A DNA stretch of 64,000 bases from Arion vulgaris (GCA_020796225.1 CM036753.1:68480365-68544364); one strand, 5' to 3'. Shown: positions 32,503-42,359, numbered from the stretch's first letter. A program made the numbers and translations. The notes: a model not told the origin generated them from the sequence alone.

Positions 32503-32742
32503 CAAGATTACGAACCCTTTGCCTTGTGAGTCGAAGGTCGTGGGTTCGAATCCGGACCGCGTCGTTCTTTTCACGAGTGCATTTTTTCCAGAGACCCCTA
32601 GGATTGTTGCTGGAGCTACAGAGTTTGTGTTTTGTGCAATACTCTCTCCGCAGGTGGCGTGCCATTTCTGTGGAGAGGGACTGAGCCATATGGGGTAAAA
32701 CCCGGTGCAATAAAGTCAATCTTTCGGTTTTAAAACCCTTTA
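32503..32742 (+). mobile_element. SINE family B, 5'-truncated
   Basis: Starts within the head at CCCTTTGCCTTGTGAGTCG, B box GGTTCGAATCC, then CCTAGGATTGTTGCTGGAG and GGGTAAAACCCGGTGCAAT. It forms an inverted pair with the copy at 32075-32296, about 210 bp apart. Confidence 0.82.
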
Positions 32743-32837
32743 AACCCTTTACGAAAATGTACAAGAAAAACGAAGTAAATAAAAGAAAGAAAGAATGAAG
32801 TCAGATAAATATAATCAAGACAAATTAGGGAGAACAC

Positions 32838-32885
<48 letters not shown>
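32838..32885. repeat. (GA)n microsatellite
   Basis: About 20 uninterrupted GA units on the plus strand. Confidence 0.95.
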
Positions 32886-32886
<1 letters not shown>

Positions 32887-33049
32887 AAGCAGCCGATGAA
32901 CGAAGTGATGGGGTTGACGGGATACCGTAAAATAAAACCAGAATTTATATAGTCTAGGAATCGACGTGCATGTCTGCGGGTTTTTTGTAAAAACAGTGTA
33001 GAGTTTATAGTTTGCTTTTTTAGCGGTTTTTTCCGTTTTTTTTTTGTTG

Positions 33050-33838
33050 TTTTGCTTTTTAAAGCTGCCGACAGGTTTCTATATTTCCTCGCCAGCATCG
33101 GAAGGAAAAGATCGCGCAGACCCGGGGCTGATTTACAGGTGTCTTGGCAATATGGCGCTCACATGCAACAATTCTGGCATGTGATACTCTGTAATACATT
33201 TTTTGTAAGCTAATAATTTTACCTCGCACGCCCTAAACTGTCCCACCCCTCGCGTCATAGCAAAACGATGTTGCATGAATATCGCCAGTGTTGATTTTCC
33301 GCTTGGTTTCTTATTTTTTAAATTATTATTTGTACGTTTTTTCTTTAATTTTGCAGAAGACCTCCGCCTTTCAGGGAATAATAGTAATAATAATAATAAT
33401 ATAATAATAAAGTCGCACTGGGAGTTCGTTTTTTGTTGTTGTTGTTGTTAACTTATGTTTCCAGTCTGATAAAAATTATGGTTTCTTTACAGGAAAAAAA
33501 CGTCTCCGTTTGGAAAACATTCAAGGGCGATGCTTGTGCTGACGATGTCAAGGGAATCGGTGCATTCCATATATATTTTCTTTGATTTCTTTCTTAACTT
33601 ATTTCTCTTTTTACTTCAGAAATATTGTAATACTTCTTGCGCACGTACGTCTTCTCGATCCAGACAATGTTTTATTTTTATTAGAATTTTAAAATTATTT
33701 ACATTTCTGAGAATTTTAATGGTGTTTTTTTTTTTTTTTTGTAAGAGGCGTCGCAATTATGGAATTTTAACGAAGGTTGTAGATATCCAAAATCTTCATT
33801 TCACTATCATTATCATTATGATCATCATCACCATCGTT
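33050..33838. other. Stretch without recognisable features
   Basis: Contains T-rich runs, an (ATA)n run near 33383 and (GTT)n near 33440. No domain or repeat match found. Confidence 0.4.
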
Positions 33839-33841
33839 ATC

Positions 33842-34098
33842 TTCTTCGACTTCGAACGCTCCACATTGACCACTTGTTAACCACTCTTTGTGATGTGATA
33901 TGAGCGTAAAAGCGATTGTACGTTGTGCCAGTTATGTGCCTACAAGTAGGCCAGCACATCCGATTTCTGCGACGGTTTTTACTTACTAGAGTAGCTTCCC
34001 TAGTTTCCTACCTCAGTCGCCTCTTACGACAGGCATGCCTTGTAGGTCGCAGTGTTACTAATTTTGACCCCCTCCCCGTGGCCCCTGCAGTACACGAG
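33842..34098 (-). mobile_element. SINE family R2
   Basis: Reverse copy: CTTCGAACGCTCCACATTGA, CCACTTGTTAACCACTCTTT, GCGACGGTTTTTACTTACTA, CGCCTCTTACGACAGGC, ending at GGCCCCTGCAGTACACGAG. It sits in a (ATC)n-rich target, so the duplication cannot be read. Confidence 0.8.
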
Positions 34099-34229
34099 CG
34101 CATAATCATTATTATCATCATCTTTATCATCATCATGTGGCTTGACTTTTGGAACTGCTGTTATATTCTCTGACACATTTACTATCTTTTGAATACTTTT
34201 GATACACATGGTTTTTTTCAAAGTTAGGT

Positions 34230-34910
34230 CATTCCAGATATTTCTATTTGCTTCTTTATTTGACTCTCCTTTTATTCATTCTTTTTTCTCTTTTCTCCTC
34301 TTTCACTCTTCATTTTTGTCCACTTCCCTCTTTCACTCTTCACGTCTTTCTATTTCCCTCTCTCACTCTTTATTTCTATTTATTTCCCTCTCTCACTATT
34401 TATTTATTTCTTTTTTCCTCTTTCACTCTTTATCTCTTTCTATTTCCCACTTTCACTCTTTATCTCTTCTATTTCCCTTTCACTCTTTTTTCTCTTCTAT
34501 TTCCACTTTCACTCTTTATTTCTTCTATTTCACCTTCACTCTTTATTTCTTCTATTTCCCTCTCACTCTTTATTTCTATTTCACTCTCTCACTCTTTATT
34601 TCTATTCACCTTCACTTATTTCTTTCTTTTTCCTCTTTCACTCTTTATCTCTTTCTATTTCCCACTTTCACTCTTTATTTCTCTCTATTTCACGCTCTCA
34701 CTCTTTATTTCTCTCTATTTCACGCTCTCACTCTTTATTTCTATTTCACTCTCTCACTCTTTATTTCTATTTCACTCTCTCACTCTTTATTTCTTTCTTT
34801 TTTCCTCTTTCACTCTTTATCTCTTTCTATTTCCCACTTTCACTCTTTATTTCTCTCTATTTCACGCTCTCACTCTTTATTTTTTTCTATTTCCCTCTCT
34901 CACTATTTAA
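34230..34910. repeat. Polypyrimidine minisatellite, ~33-36 bp unit
   Basis: Units of CTTTCACTCTTTATTTCT plus CTTTCTATTTCCCTCTCTC repeat about 19 times with length variation. The 220-245 codon open frames are artefacts of composition. A MITE interrupts it at 34911, and the unit resumes at 35133-35172. Confidence 0.9.
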
Positions 34911-35132
34911 CCCTTTCGCTGCTACATACTTTCTGAAGGCTGAGCTAAAAATAGCTACTCTGTATTTCTAAGTCACAAACGTGAATGTACGCCTATAACA
35001 GTGACAGTAGCAATATATAACGTGTTAACTCGTCTTTAGCCCACAGAGAAGAGATAATAACAGACGGATTAATGCCTCTTTAGAAGTTAATGGGAAAACG
35101 TATATATACGTCCTTAGCAGCTAAAGGGTTAC
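34907..35132. mobile_element. piggyBac-like MITE, TTAA-type target
   Basis: A 218-bp element (34911-35128) starts CCCTTTCGCTGCTA and ends TTAGCAGCTAAAGGG, imperfect inverted ends. TTAA precedes it (34907-34910) and TTAC follows (35129-35132). The host minisatellite unit reads through as TTAAGTCTTTC, supporting TTAA as the original target. No coding sequence. Confidence 0.75.
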
Positions 35133-35175
35133 GTCTTTCTATTTCCCTCTCTTACTATTTAAGTCTTTCTATTTT

Positions 35176-35672
35176 CGTAAAAAATATATTTGGAGTGTAC
35201 ACGTTACGTGTTTGAACTATAGAAGATCCTGATCCTGTACTTGGGGATCTAAGTTACAAGTTCGTGTAAGTACAAAATCGAAGTACAGTTGAACAGCGAG
35301 GAACACTGGTGACAATGAAAGCTAGCATTCACGGAAAAATAAGTCAGAATAACCATATTGGTCGCCATCAGTACGCCTGTGTTCATAGCAAGCGAACGAT
35401 TAAAAAAATTTTGTGACCAACTTGGGTCGAAATAACTTTTAAATCATTCTTGGTATGCACACTGTACGAGGTTGTACTATTTGAGACCCTGATCCTTTAC
35501 GTAGAGATCTAAGTTACAAATACCTCTGAAGTCAGCGTAAGGCTCGCCTAAATAACGAGTGATACTGTGATAAGGAAAGCTAGTCTTCACACAAAAATCA
35601 GTAAGATGAGCCATATTAGACGCTCTATGTATGCCTGAATTCATAGTAGGCGAACGAAAAAAATAAATTGTC
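35176..35672. repeat. Diverged tandem duplication, ~270-bp period
   Basis: Block 35186-35405 and block 35450-35660 align: CCTGATCCTGTACTTGGGGA with CCTGATCCTTTACGTAGAGA, GAAAGCTAGCATTCAC with GAAAGCTAGTCTTCAC, and CATAGCAAGCGAACGA with CATAGTAGGCGAACGA. No coding domain. Origin unknown. Confidence 0.7.
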
Positions 35673-36770
35673 TATTTTCTGAAGAACAATGGGTACTAAC
35701 TTGCCACAATGTGAGAACCTCTACTTAACTTTGATGTGCCACAGCTCTATGACCTGGATGGGGTACATGAATTTAAAAGATGGTTTTCAAATGAAATATT
35801 CTGGGGTTCTCTTTTATGTCTCGGTCCCAGATTTCACTCATATTAAACAAATGCTAGCTTTAATCTACTGACACCCAAAGTAGTGTCTGGTCGTATGACG
35901 GATGTTGTCTGGGGAGAACACAATGAATGGACTTTACGATGTCTGACAACTTTATTTTGTTTTTTGCTTTCATCATGATCTCGTATTGTACGCGATGCTG
36001 GCTCGGTTGTTATCAAAATAAAAAAACTTGAAAACATCAAAAGAAACTACAGGTTGTATTGTATTGTACCCTGAGAGCTAATTCTGTTTCAGGAAGGCTT
36101 TGAACAAACCCAATCTTCAAACGCTTCTTCACAGTAATTATTTCAAGCGTGAGAAACGGGTGCATACACCGCACGTTTCAATCTGGTTGTTCAAAACTGA
36201 AGGGTGCTTAGCAACTACTGAGAAACAAACTTTTGCTTAGCGTCCTGAATAATAATAGTGTTTGTTGTAAAGTAGTATTTAAATATTGAAGATGAATGTT
36301 ACCAGCAGGGGAGATATGTGATTTCTTGACTACAGACGGTTTGTGATTTTTGGTACAGAGCAATGTTTCCTGTTTAAACTTTGTGCTATCTGTCCTTTGA
36401 AGACCTTACCTGGAGTGTCTGATGTATGAACCATTATATTTGACTTGGCCAAATTTGTTTTTACTTTAACAGGAAAGGTGTTTTAGCTTTCTGTGTTCTC
36501 AAGAAGGTCACGAATGGCAAGGCTAAAAAAATTCTCTCTGACAAATAGGCATATATGAATGGAGACAGAGATGACGATGTCTAGACATAATTTTTTTCTG
36601 CTTAAGTAAAACTGTAATATCGTGCGATATAATGTCGCAATGCTCTAAAGTTTTCTTATTTTTGCGATCGCTATTTTGATGATTATAACGTCAGACGCGT
36701 TTTTATGATGAAGTCGACTGTTGTTTGTAGCTCATCTCTGGTGCCTAAAGTCTTAGAGGTATCTTAGTAC
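35673..36770. other. Stretch without recognisable features
   Basis: About 1.1 kb, likely low-copy. No splice-linked coding segments or domains that I could recognise. Confidence 0.4.
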
Positions 36771-36774
36771 AATA

Positions 36775-37060
36775 TCTTAGTAGCTGAATGTGAGGAAAAG
36801 GTAAGCAAACAACTTGTGTTTATACCGTGAGGTATGTAGGTGAATACAGTGTTAGGCCCACATTTTTCTTTGACTAACTGAAAACGACGAGTGATGTGGT
36901 AAATATCTCGCCTTCCATCTTTACTTCCTAGTGTTTCCTTGGTGCAAGTTGATGTTGGGTCAACCTGAGAGCTATACAGTCGGGAAAAAAACATTTTTAG
37001 TGTGGATTTTGATACTGGGACCACCCGACAACGAAGCATAATTAATGACCACTGCGCTGT
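36775..37060 (-). mobile_element. SINE family D
   Basis: Reverse copy of the element at 47522-47805: TACCGTGAGGTATGTAGG, GAATACAGTGTTAGGCCC, GGGTCAACCTGAGAGCTATA, then a degenerate tRNA-like head. Diverged, so older than the 47522 copy. Confidence 0.72.
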
Positions 37061-37199
37061 TGAATGTGAGATATGGAGTTCCCGCTCGTACTAACTTTAT
37101 TCTCCACTAACTCATCGAGCTACGTAAATGTTTCAGCAGGGTCAAATTGTGTTGGCTTAAACTAGCGAGCAATCTCAGTCCTCTTCTTTATCATGAAGT

Positions 37200-37690
37200 A
37201 AGTGAATTAACCACATCTGGTCATCGAGTACATAGATCACGGAGAAGAGTTGATACCCATACCCACTGAACACAAACAAATCTTTGTGGTAGTCGCCATG
37301 GTAAACAAACCAATTCGAGATCCACTGCCTACAATAGTCAACGCAGACGTCGAAGCGTTAATAAATGACTACACATCGGAGGAAGATGATGTTGTCTGCA
37401 CTGATGGTTCCGTTATTCGACACAGTCGGAGTGCGTGGGCCTTTACGGCAAGAACTAAAGGAAAGGTCAACAAAGAGGCAAGCGGCGCATATGCGACAAC
37501 TACCAGCAGTATGACTATGGAGGTTATGGTAGGGACAAAATCCCTGCAGTGGCTAAATACGCAAATATTCTATGAGCATGAAACAGAAGATCAAGATCGG
37601 TTGTGTACGAAGGCAGTGGATGCAATTAATACAAATGAAAATAAACTAGACCGAGTCTTTAATCTCCATTTCTCAGATCAGAACTGAGAC
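37200..37690 (+). mobile_element. LINE RNase H fragment (lineage N), outer element of a nest
   Basis: 145-residue frame from 37250: ELIPIPTEHK linker, DVVCTDGSVIRHSRSAWAF with the first catalytic Asp, and TTSSMTMEV with the Glu, close to the copy at 11650-11815. After ~37560 the RNase H sequence stops. The C-terminal tail appears only further on (37840-37946), with unrelated sequence between. Confidence 0.72.
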
Positions 37691-37779
37691 CCAGCTTTAA
37701 GACATAATCTCCTACCTTTTTTCAAGTTCGGTCATTTCATGCATAGCAACTTGGTTGTTATTCAGCTGAAGTGGAATGT

Positions 37780-37832
37780 TTCGGAACGAAAGCCGTTCTC
37801 AGGTGAAACCCAGCCACAATTGAGCACCGATG
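37780..37832 (+). mobile_element. SINE family D, short internal piece
   Basis: AAGCCGTTCTCAGGTGAAAC and CCAGCCACAATTGAGCAC match the middle of family D (GGCTCTCAGGTCGACC, CAGCCTCAACTGGGTACC). Too short to define ends. Confidence 0.4.
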
Positions 37833-38156
37833 TAATCTAACATCAGTAATGAGGAACGTGCACTGTCAGCCTGTCACGGAGACCATAATCATGCATACAC
37901 TTCTCAACACTTGCTGGAACGGACTAAGCACATTTAGTGTCTGCCACACACGAGTGGTTACCGGGGCCCAAATTTTGGGTGTAAAGAGCAGAACCACTGT
38001 TACCTGCCACGCATGTCGTAAGAGGCGACTAAGGAGGTTTGGCTGAAATCGGATGCATGTGTCCTAAACGTGTAGAAGTCTATGCGTTTAGGGTCTACCA
38101 AACCAATGTGCAACGTATACAAGTTCTTGGCAAAGATCAAACATATCACAAAGAGT

Positions 38157-38995
38157 GATTACAATATCAATATCAGAAAGAGTGACTACAGATGATAGCA
38201 TGATGAACTATCACAACGTTATCATTACTCTTGGAAGAGAATGTAGAGATTGGGGCAACATGAAGGCTGATCTCGCAGTTAATCAGCTGATAGAAGATAA
38301 TGCAAGGGATGATGATGTTGTTGTATATACCGATGGGTCGGTTCAACGTGGTGAGAAATATGGCTGGGGTTTCTTGGCTAATGCGCATGGTAGGGTTGTT
38401 GCAGAGCGAAGTGGGGCATACAGGACAACTACTTCTAGTATGAGGATGGAGGTTGAGGCCGTTACTGCTGCCCTCCATTGGATTTCTGGGACTTCATTTA
38501 CTGGGGCAGTTGCTGTATCTGACTCTCAGTCGATGCTTCACAAGATCCAGAAGGGTAGGTTTCGGTATGAGTGGATGTCGTCTATAGAAGTTTCTAACCT
38601 CCAGCGGCTTACGTGGATATACTGTCCTGGGCATGCGGGTGTTTACGGTAATGAGAGAGCGGACAGGCTTGCATCAACAGCATCGATTGTTGGGGAGTTG
38701 AAGATGGATAAGGGGGATATTCTTCGGTCTCTTCGAGACTCTCTGTTGGATGAGGACACTAAAATCGATGTTGAATCGATCAAGCGATTTAAGCAGTTTG
38801 GAGTTACCCGTTGTTCAAGTCGAACTGGATGCCCGAGAGGCAGAGTGAGAGGTGTGTTTAATCAGCGAGCCACAGGAACCATCAGTATGCATACTCTTCG
38901 ATATCTGTTGGGGAGACTGAGCACCTATGGGTCTGCCCGGAGTGCAATGACGTCAGTTTAGTAACCAATAACCAATAACCAATAACGATTACAAT
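38157..38995 (+). mobile_element. LINE lineage N copy inside SINE R1, 9-bp target duplication
   Basis: GATTACAAT at 38157-38165 and 38987-38995 brackets an 821-bp 5'-truncated LINE (38166-38986). It ends in a (TAACCAA)n tail of three units, a microsatellite-like 3' end rather than poly(A). It carries the best-preserved RNase H in the window. Confidence 0.92.
38166..38961 (+). pseudogene. RNase H domain of a LINE protein, open for ~265 codons
   Basis: One uninterrupted frame contains all four expected catalytic acids: Asp in VVVYTDGSVQRGEK, Glu in SSMRMEVEAV, Asp in VAVSDSQSML and Asp in NERADRLAS, plus YCPGHAGVYG. The final ~20 residues are out of frame: the other phase reads GETEHLWVCPECNDVSLV, the lineage's usual end. 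The ATG in use (38155) lies in SINE R1 and merely happens to be in frame, so no genuine start is present. Confidence 0.85.
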
Positions 38996-39089
38996 TGGTT
39001 GTAAAGAACGAAAGCAAAGAAGAAGAAAAAGAGTGTCTGCCAAATGTTATGTAAAGTAAGTTATATTAACTCACTAAATAACATAACAA

Positions 39090-39400
39090 ACAAAACTATC
39101 TTTGTAACTAAACTAGCAAACTAAAATAGCATGGTCTTTTTCTTCTTCAGCGCTCTCTGGTCATGCGCTTAGTTTTCTATGTACCTCAAACTGGGCAATC
39201 TCTCAGGGTTCCCCAAAGCTTAGTTTTTAGGTCGACTGGGTATTGTCACATGTTGTTTCTCAGTTCACCCAGGAGAGGACAGTCTTGCAGGACATGCTGA
39301 CACTGGCAGAGAGCTGATGAACGTATTCCTAGTCCAAGTGTCTTGAGTCTGCAGTGTCCGGTACGTAAGCGAAATATAATGATCTGGTCTGTACTTCTTA
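39090..39400 (-). mobile_element. LINE C-terminal tail of the RTGHCRL type
   Basis: Minus strand reads DQIIFRLRTGHCRLKTLGLG, then SALCQCQ, HVLQDCPLLGELRNNM, then YPVDLKTKLWGTLRDC. The Cys-rich CQCQHVLQDCPLL block follows RNase H in several LINE groups. The 3' end is unclear; the frame is broken by one stop and a deletion. Confidence 0.75.
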
Positions 39401-39777
39401 GGTTAAAATCGACGGGTTGAATTCATTGCACCGGGTTTTACCCCACATGACTTGATCTTTCCGCAGAAATGGCACACCGAATGAATAGTGAAACAAGTAC
39501 AAACAAAGTACTATAGTTTTACAAAATACATAAACAGTGACGATAAACAGCAACGTTTCGACCAACAAGGCCTTTATCAAGCAAACGAACAAACGGGAGT
39601 GACAAATTAAAATGAAACACAAATGGACGACCAAATACCAACGTATCTAAGGAAAATCTGGAATAAAAACGAATAACGAAATAAATGTAACACAAAAACA
39701 CACATAAAACTAGAAATAGAAAAGAAACAATGAAACATCTAGTAAATATATAACTTGAATACATGCAACATATACCC

Positions 39778-39857
39778 AATGGAGAGATGACGGAATAAGA
39801 CTTTCTTCACAAGGGAACTATGATAAACAAGTCTTTCTTATTCCGTCATCTCTCCAT
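39778..39857. repeat. Hairpin at the junction of the Penelope left arm and ORF
   Basis: GGAGAGATGACGGAATAAGA (39780-39799) is followed 34 bp later by its complement TTCTTATTCCGTCATCTCTCC. The inverted arm therefore continues past the pseudo-LTR into ORF sequence before the polarity reverses, marking the switch point of the fold-back. Confidence 0.8.
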
Positions 39858-40426
39858 TCTTCAGTCTGATCCTGATACAAGTTCAATCTTCCAACACTAT
39901 CCTTTGGTGGCGTACAGACGGACAGAAGCCTTAAGGATATGTTGGTTCACAGTCGCCTCAAGCCTAACATCCAGAGTCATTTTGGCACCATCCAGTGTGG
40001 CCGTCGGCGCTGCAACACTTGTGCTTATGTAATACAGACCCGCACGGTGTCTTTTCCAAAAGCCACGTTCGTTGTTGAAGACAGTTTCACGTGCGAGTCC
40101 CGTAATATTGTCTATGCCATTATCTGCAAGCGGTGCAACAAGGCCTATATTGGGAAACCGGCAGGAGACTCAGTGACCGATTCGCCCAACACTTGCGCGA
40201 TATACGCCAATGCTCTGTGACCCCTGTAGCTACCAATTTCAATGATACTGGCCATTCAGGAGCTTGCGATGTCCAGGTCACAGCCATCCGATCATGTTCC
40301 TCTGATGATCGTAGTCGATTTGCTCTGGAGAATCGGTTGATTTCTTTGTATGGTACCTTGCGACCACGCGGCTCAACGTATTACATTCTTATGCTTCTTA
40401 GTACTTTCTCTTCCCATGCTTTGTAA
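39840..40426 (+). pseudogene. GIY-YIG endonuclease domain of a Penelope-like protein, frame-broken
   Basis: In three frames: PLVAYRRTE; LVHSRLKP, CGRRRCNTCAYV (zinc-ligand cluster), TCESRNIVYAIICKRCNKAY with the IVY form of GIY and the YIG; then after a shift near 40155 ETGRRLSDRFAQHLRDIR, THFND-like NFNDTGHSGAC and ALENRLISLYGTLRP with the conserved Glu. Two frameshifts (near 39925 and 40155) inactivate it. The domain nicks DNA at integration in functional Penelope-like elements. Confidence 0.88.
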
Positions 40427-40516
40427 TCTATATGGGTATATGTTGCATGTATTACATTCTTATGCTTCTTAGTACTTTCTCTTCCCATGCTTTATAATCT
40501 ATATGGGTATATGTTG
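40380..40516. repeat. 66-68 bp tandem duplication in the Penelope 3' region
   Basis: TATTACATTCTTATGCTTCT through ATGGGTATATGTTGCATG occurs twice in a row with one substitution (TTTGTAATC versus TTTATAATC). A recent local duplication. Confidence 0.92.
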
Positions 40517-41013
40517 CATGTATTCAAGTTATATATTTACTAGATGTTTCATTGTTTCTTTTCTATTTCTAGTTTTTATGTGTGTTTTTGTGTTACATTT
40601 ATTTCGTTATTCGTTTTTATTCCAGATTTTCCTTAGATACGTTGGTATTTGGTCGTCCATTTGTGTTTCATTTTAATTTGTCACTCCCGTTTGTTCGTTT
40701 GCTTGATAAAGGCCTTGTTGGTCGAAACGTTGCTGTTTATCGTCACTGTTTATGTATTTTGTAAAACTATAGTACTTTGTTTGTACGTGTTTCACTATTT
40801 ACCAAGTTTTACTGCAGTCTTCCCCTATTTCGATATTCACACGAATGAAGAGAGTTTTGCACAAAGCACAAACTCTGTAGCTCAGAAAACAATCCTAGGG
40901 ATCTCTGGAACAAATTCATTCGTAAACAGAACGGCGTGATCAGGATTCGAGCTCACGATCATCAGAACTCAAGACGACGGCTTAACCCCTTAACCACAGA
41001 GACACCATCTGGG

Positions 41014-41145
41014 AAGGAAATGTTGTAGGCGGGATGTTTATCACTTCATCTATCGTGTGACGCTGATCAAAGAAAAAGGTGTAGGTTTATAACAGTACAT
41101 CACAATATACCACAAGGTATTGAAATGGTTAATTTACTTTTCCTT
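41014..41145 (+). mobile_element. SINE family D, 3' part
   Basis: TCATCTATCGTGTGACGCTG, ATATACCACAAGGTATTGAA and the TTTACTTTTCCTTGC end match family D after its centre. Head absent. Confidence 0.65.
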
Positions 41146-41149
41146 GCAT

Positions 41150-41725
41150 ATCGTGAGTGCTAGAACTTCAATGCTGTCACATAAGACAGATAAATGATGG
41201 AAACGATTAAATGGGCCTTGACATTATGACAAAATGGTTAAGAAAGTAGTTGGGAAATAGGAAGGGGGAAAGGTCTTGAACAATACATGGGATCGCGAGA
41301 TAGAGAGAGAGAGAACAATACACAGAAAAACATTAGAAGAACTGTATAAATATTCAGGCAATACATCAAAAATAAAGGTTTAAATTGTCAACCACGACCT
41401 CATCTGTCACTGCTGGTTTATCATATTACCTCGCCGCCTCCTGTGGATTTATGAATGGGGTTATGGGCATGACAACCAGCATGCTCTGCCAGTTTCCGTC
41501 ATGCATTCGACACTGTCTGCTTTTTGTTTTGTTGTTATCTCTGTTGCGATACATTAGATTTCTGAAATTGATACTTTGTGAAATACAAGGAGACCACCCT
41601 GTTTTAACTTCAGGATACAAACACTTAAACATCTACAAAATAGCAAAGCAATTCTGTCAGAATGTCTCAATAGGAGGCAAGACTTTCTGTATGTTTACGC
41701 ATGTGTGAATAAAGTCAGTAAAAAA
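41150..41725. other. Stretch without recognisable features
   Basis: A 107-codon plus-strand frame (41385-41708) has a hydrophobic middle but no homology I recognise, and no start or splice context that sets it apart. Probably chance. Confidence 0.35.
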
Positions 41726-41727
41726 AG

Positions 41728-41995
41728 GTAAGAAAACCCTTTTTATACTACGGGATAAAGCGATGTTTGGTCTGTATTTTTCATTGACCGTCGGCACACG
41801 ATGGATGATGTGGTCAAGATCACGCCGACTGCCTTTACTTCTCAGTGCTTTTCCTGGTACTAAATTAAGACTGGGTCGACATGAGATCAGTTACGGTAGG
41901 AAAAAATGCCACGCCCACTGTGGAATTAAACCCAGACCACTAAACGATCCCTCTTATCGTGTCTGATCCTCTAATGGCTATATTATTCAATCCAC
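41728..41995 (-). mobile_element. SINE family D
   Basis: Reverse copy: TTGACCGTCGGCACACGATG, GACTGGGTCGACATGAGATC and a head complement around GAATTAAACCCAGACCAC. The Pol III boxes are degenerate. Confidence 0.75.
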
Positions 41996-42355
41996 ACACT
42001 AAGATCACCATTCATTCTATTAGGTCTTTACTAATTAACTGTAGTGCAATGACCTAATCTAAACATGTTCACATCTTTGCTTACAGATAGAGAATAAAAA
42101 AACTTATCAATGCGATTGATGAAATTGCAGGTTGGTTTTTATTTGAACATTGTATGACTCAGCGTTGACGACGCTGCCAAAAGTTGTATACCAGCACCGA
42201 TCATACGTTAGGTGCCAGAACGTTCTCACGTTTGACGAGACGCCAAACTCTTAGAAAAAAAGACGTCCTGGTTACTCAAAAGATGGAACCTTCGTTAAAT
42301 CGTTAAATATTTCTTACATTCGGATGGGGAAGGGTGGGGGATGGGGGAGAGAGAA
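41996..42355. other. Stretch without recognisable features
   Basis: No domain or repeat match found; ends with a G-rich, GGGGGAGAGAGAAAGGGG run before the SINE. Confidence 0.4.
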
Positions 42356-42359
42356 AGGG

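Larger units (their letters stand above)
37936..39042 (+). mobile_element. SINE family R1, split by a LINE, 11-bp target duplication
   Basis: AGTGTCTGCCA at 37936-37946 and 39032-39042. The SINE runs 37947-38165, starts CACACGAGTGGTTACCGGGG, holds CATGTCGTAAGAGGCGACTA, and resumes at 38996 with TGGTTGTAAAGAACG and an (AAG)n tail. The inserted LINE lies between. Confidence 0.9.
37840..39060 (+). mobile_element. LINE lineage N tail interrupted by SINE R1
   Basis: The tail MHTLLNTCW, then a decayed LSTFSVC, ends at AGCACATTTAGTGTCTGCCA (37946). It resumes after AGTGTCTGCCA at 39032 as AAATGTTATG. Comparison with GAGCACCTATGGGTCTGCCC at 38925 shows that this flank is LINE coding sequence, so R1 landed in a LINE. 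Confidence 0.7.
39551..40745. ncRNA. Hammerhead-like motif in both Penelope arms (degenerate)
   Basis: At 40701-40745 (+) and mirrored at 39540-39582 (-): TTGATAA, stem II GGCC-TTGTT-GGTC, then GAAACG, loop, CGTC before ACTG. Stem II, GAA-A-CG/CG-U stem III and a GTC cleavage triplet fit a hammerhead, and Penelope-like elements are known to carry such ribozymes. The CUGAUGA box is altered (UUGAUAA) and stem I is not convincing, so activity is doubtful. Confidence 0.5.
39473..40849 (+). mobile_element. Penelope-like element with inverted terminal arms, ~12-bp target duplication
   Basis: CACACCGAATGAA (39473-39485) and CACACGAATGAA (40838-40849) flank a ~1.35-kb insert. Left arm 39488-39778 is the inverted complement of right arm 40500-40797; both contain GCTTGATAAAGGCC and GGTCGAAACG. 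Between them lies the end of a GIY-YIG ORF. Long pseudo-LTRs in inverted arrangement are known for Penelope-like elements. The polymerase is missing, so the copy is 5'-truncated and folded. Confidence 0.85.
39400..41012 (-). mobile_element. SINE family B, split by a Penelope-like element
   Basis: 3' part 39410-39485 (GGTTGAATTCATTGCACCGG, GTTTTACCCCACATGAC) and 5' part 40850-41012 (GTTTTGCACAAAGCACAAAC, CAATCCTAGGGATCTCTGG, CAGGATTCGAGCTCACG as B-box complement, CTTAACCACAGAGACACC). Together they make one complete minus-strand SINE. Confidence 0.85.

Noticed and set aside
34199..34936. 220-245 codon hydrophobic open frames that look like membrane proteins
   Set aside because: Product of the pyrimidine minisatellite (TTT, CTC and ATT codons by periodicity), open in two frames at once.
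41385..41708. 107-codon frame with a hydrophobic centre as a host gene
   Set aside because: No recognisable domain, no matching splice context, and length is within chance for AT-rich DNA of this size.
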